The position numbers were made by a program, and so were the translations under genes. The notes below the pieces were generated by a model. The model saw nothing but the letters and a program-made list of their open reading frames with translations, did no database searches and was not told the origin of the DNA. A DNA stretch of 23,062 bases from JAGGAG01 sp964638035 (lineage in GTDB: Bacteria > Gemmatimonadota > Gemmatimonadetes > Gemmatimonadales > GWC2-71-9). This document shows, piece after piece, positions 21,935-23,062 of this stretch. The stretch spans positions 1 through 23,062 of the forward strand of contig CAZWXD010000032.1 in assembly GCA_964638035.1 (NCBI GenBank), read 5' to 3'. The stretch's first letter is position 1, and each line of letters starts with the position of its first letter.

Positions 21935-23002
21935 TCAGGTTCCCGCTGCCCCGGCTCCCTGAAGTCGCTCCACCACCCGCCGGTCGAGCCGGTCCTTGAG
22001 CCGGCTGGCCCACGCCGACTCACGTGCCAGGGCCCCGAACGAAAGGATGGCAGACCCGCGACCCGCGTGCAGCAGCGCGGCGGGCCGTGCGGGTGCACGG
22101 TAGGTGCGCATGGCCCTGCCGGGCCGAGCACCGCAGGCCACAGCCAGGTTGTGCACCAGCACGTCGGCCTCGTGCACCAGGTCGGGACGGCCCGGCGCGA
22201 AAACGCCGGGGTGGGACGTGGAGCGCAGCGTGCCGTCGACCGCGGCAAAGCCACGTGTGTCGAGGGCCAGGCCCGATGCCGACAGCGCCCCATGCGGCCC
22301 CGGACCGGTGCACCACACGACAAGGCTTGCCGGAACCGAGGCACCCGACGCCAGGCTGAGTCCGCGTTCCGTGAGTGACTCGACCCGCGCCCCGAGCGCG
22401 AGTCCCACCTTCCGGTCCAGGAGCACCCGAGTCGCCAGCCGGCGCGTAGCGGGATCGCGATCGGCGAGGATGCCGTCCCCGGCGTCCACCAACCGGATGC
22501 GGAGCGGCGTGCCCGCCTCGCCAGCGCGGGAGGCGAGCGCGCACGCCACCTCGAAGCCTGCCCGCCCGGCCCCCACGACGGCCACCGGCCCCTGGCCCAC
22601 GGCAGCCACTCCCGCCAGCAGGGCGTCCACGTCACACCAGGCCACGGCGCGAACGGCGCCTGCCCCGGCCGCAGCAGCCTCCGGCACCAGGGGAAGCGCG
22701 ATCGAGACGACATCACCGGTCTCCACGCGCCCGTCCGCGAGTGTCACCCGCCGCGATGCAGCGTCAAGCGCCGCGGGTTCACCCTCGACGAACCGTGCGC
22801 CCGCCGCATGCGCGAGCGCGGCGACGTCCACTGTCACGTCGCCGGTCGCATACTCGCCTGCCACCAGGCCCGGCAGCATCGGCAGCGAGCGCCAGGTGCG
22901 TGATCCAATCACCACCAGCTCGCCGGGACGGAAGCGCCCGGCGCGAATGACATCGAGGACCTGCAGGTGGGGCTGCTCGGTTCCGACCAGGGTCAGGCGC
23001 AT
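21935..23002 (-). CDS. FAD/NAD(P)-dependent oxidoreductase with degenerate first nucleotide loop
   Basis: Read from the ATG at 23002 the protein has 355 residues. Its layout is that of the pyridine nucleotide-disulfide/NDH-2-like group: an N-terminal Rossmann unit, SLPMLPGLVAGEYATGDVTVDVAALAHAAGARFVEGE, then a second Rossmann unit with an intact VAVVGAGRAGFEVACAL (about 140-156), and STSHPGVFAPGRPDLV near the C-terminus. The first dinucleotide loop reads VGTEQPHL, where relatives of this type usually have GGGHAH or GxGxxG, so FAD binding may be altered. The 23002 ATG is preferred over an upstream GTG at 23023 because family proteins begin at the first strand. It converges on the nucleotidyltransferase with a 24-base gap. 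The substrate is unknown. Confidence 0.8.
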   Translation of the reverse strand: MRLTLVGTEQPHLQVLDVIRAGRFRPGELVVIGSRTWRSLPMLPGLVAGEYATGDVTVDVAALAHAAGARFVEGEPAALDAASRRVTLADGRVETGDVVSIALPLVPEAAAAGAGAVRAVAWCDVDALLAGVAAVGQGPVAVVGAGRAGFEVACALASRAGEAGTPLRIRLVDAGDGILADRDPATRRLATRVLLDRKVGLALGARVESLTERGLSLASGASVPASLVVWCTGPGPHGALSASGLALDTRGFAAVDGTLRSTSHPGVFAPGRPDLVHEADVLVHNLAVACGARPGRAMRTYRAPARPAALLHAGRGSAILSFGALARESAWASRLKDRLDRRVVERLQGAGAAGT

Positions 23003-23062
23003 GGCATTCAAGCTACTCGCCACCGGGCCCGGCGTGCGGGACGGGCGCCAGAGTGACAGGCC

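Noticed and set aside
20995..21935. 14-bp direct repeat (GGGAGCGCTGGGCT / GGGCGCGCTGGGCT) flanking the nucleotidyltransferase module as possible insertion or attachment repeats
   Set aside because: The core GCGCTGGGC occurs several more times nearby, for example near 18813 and 20700, so the match is probably chance in GC-rich DNA.

Overview
The window is about 23 kb of very GC-rich bacterial chromosome, estimated by eye at around two thirds GC or more. Genes are tightly packed and many overlap by 1 to 8 bases. A run of exactly 100 N (9567-9666) marks it as a draft or metagenome-assembled scaffold. Gene content suggests Gemmatimonadota or a close relative: a DUF3943 outer-membrane protein, a small CxxC beta-barrel protein, an ArsR-methyltransferase fusion beside ahcY, and a divergent Lgt paralogue. 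That assignment is inference from protein style, as no rRNA or other taxonomic marker is present. I found no tRNA, rRNA, CRISPR array, insertion sequence or replication origin.

Left part (1-3299, minus strand): a 5' portion of ahcY (S-adenosylhomocysteinase, running off the left edge) lies behind a SahR-like ArsR/methyltransferase regulator. A promoter and palindrome sit directly on the regulator's start codon. Upstream is a two-gene unit of a ypfJ-like zinc metallopeptidase and a small secreted HEAT-repeat protein. A divergent intergenic region (3300-3469) carries a 12-bp direct repeat with 22-bp period.

Centre (3470-12756, plus strand): a secreted NTF2/SnoaL-like protein, an S41 carboxy-terminal processing protease and a two-domain rhodanese sulfurtransferase. 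A hairpin then precedes a TetR-TolC-membrane fusion protein-RND efflux operon. The N gap removes the end of the fusion protein and the beginning of the pump.

Right-centre (12757-16944): a cluster of hairpins, a 44-residue Cys-Cys membrane or lipoprotein microprotein and an unusual Lgt-family protein. These run against a minus-strand operon of a DUF4442 hotdog protein, a nitronate monooxygenase-like flavoprotein and a glycerophosphodiester phosphodiesterase. Divergent from that operon is pdxH (vitamin B6).

Right part (16945-23062): a complete TPP riboswitch with a visible Shine-Dalgarno-sequestering hairpin controls thiC. thiC overlaps a DUF3943 outer-membrane gene, broken here by a one-base frameshift, which in turn overlaps a small beta-barrel gene. 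The layout therefore suggests a thiamine-regulated operon with two envelope proteins of unknown role. It is followed by a two-gene nucleotidyltransferase module resembling toxin-antitoxin pairs, with relaxed codon use, and by a convergent FAD/NAD(P)-type oxidoreductase with a degenerate first dinucleotide-binding loop.

The most promising new biology is the TPP-controlled outer-membrane pair, the microprotein with the atypical Lgt paralogue, and the nucleotidyltransferase module.
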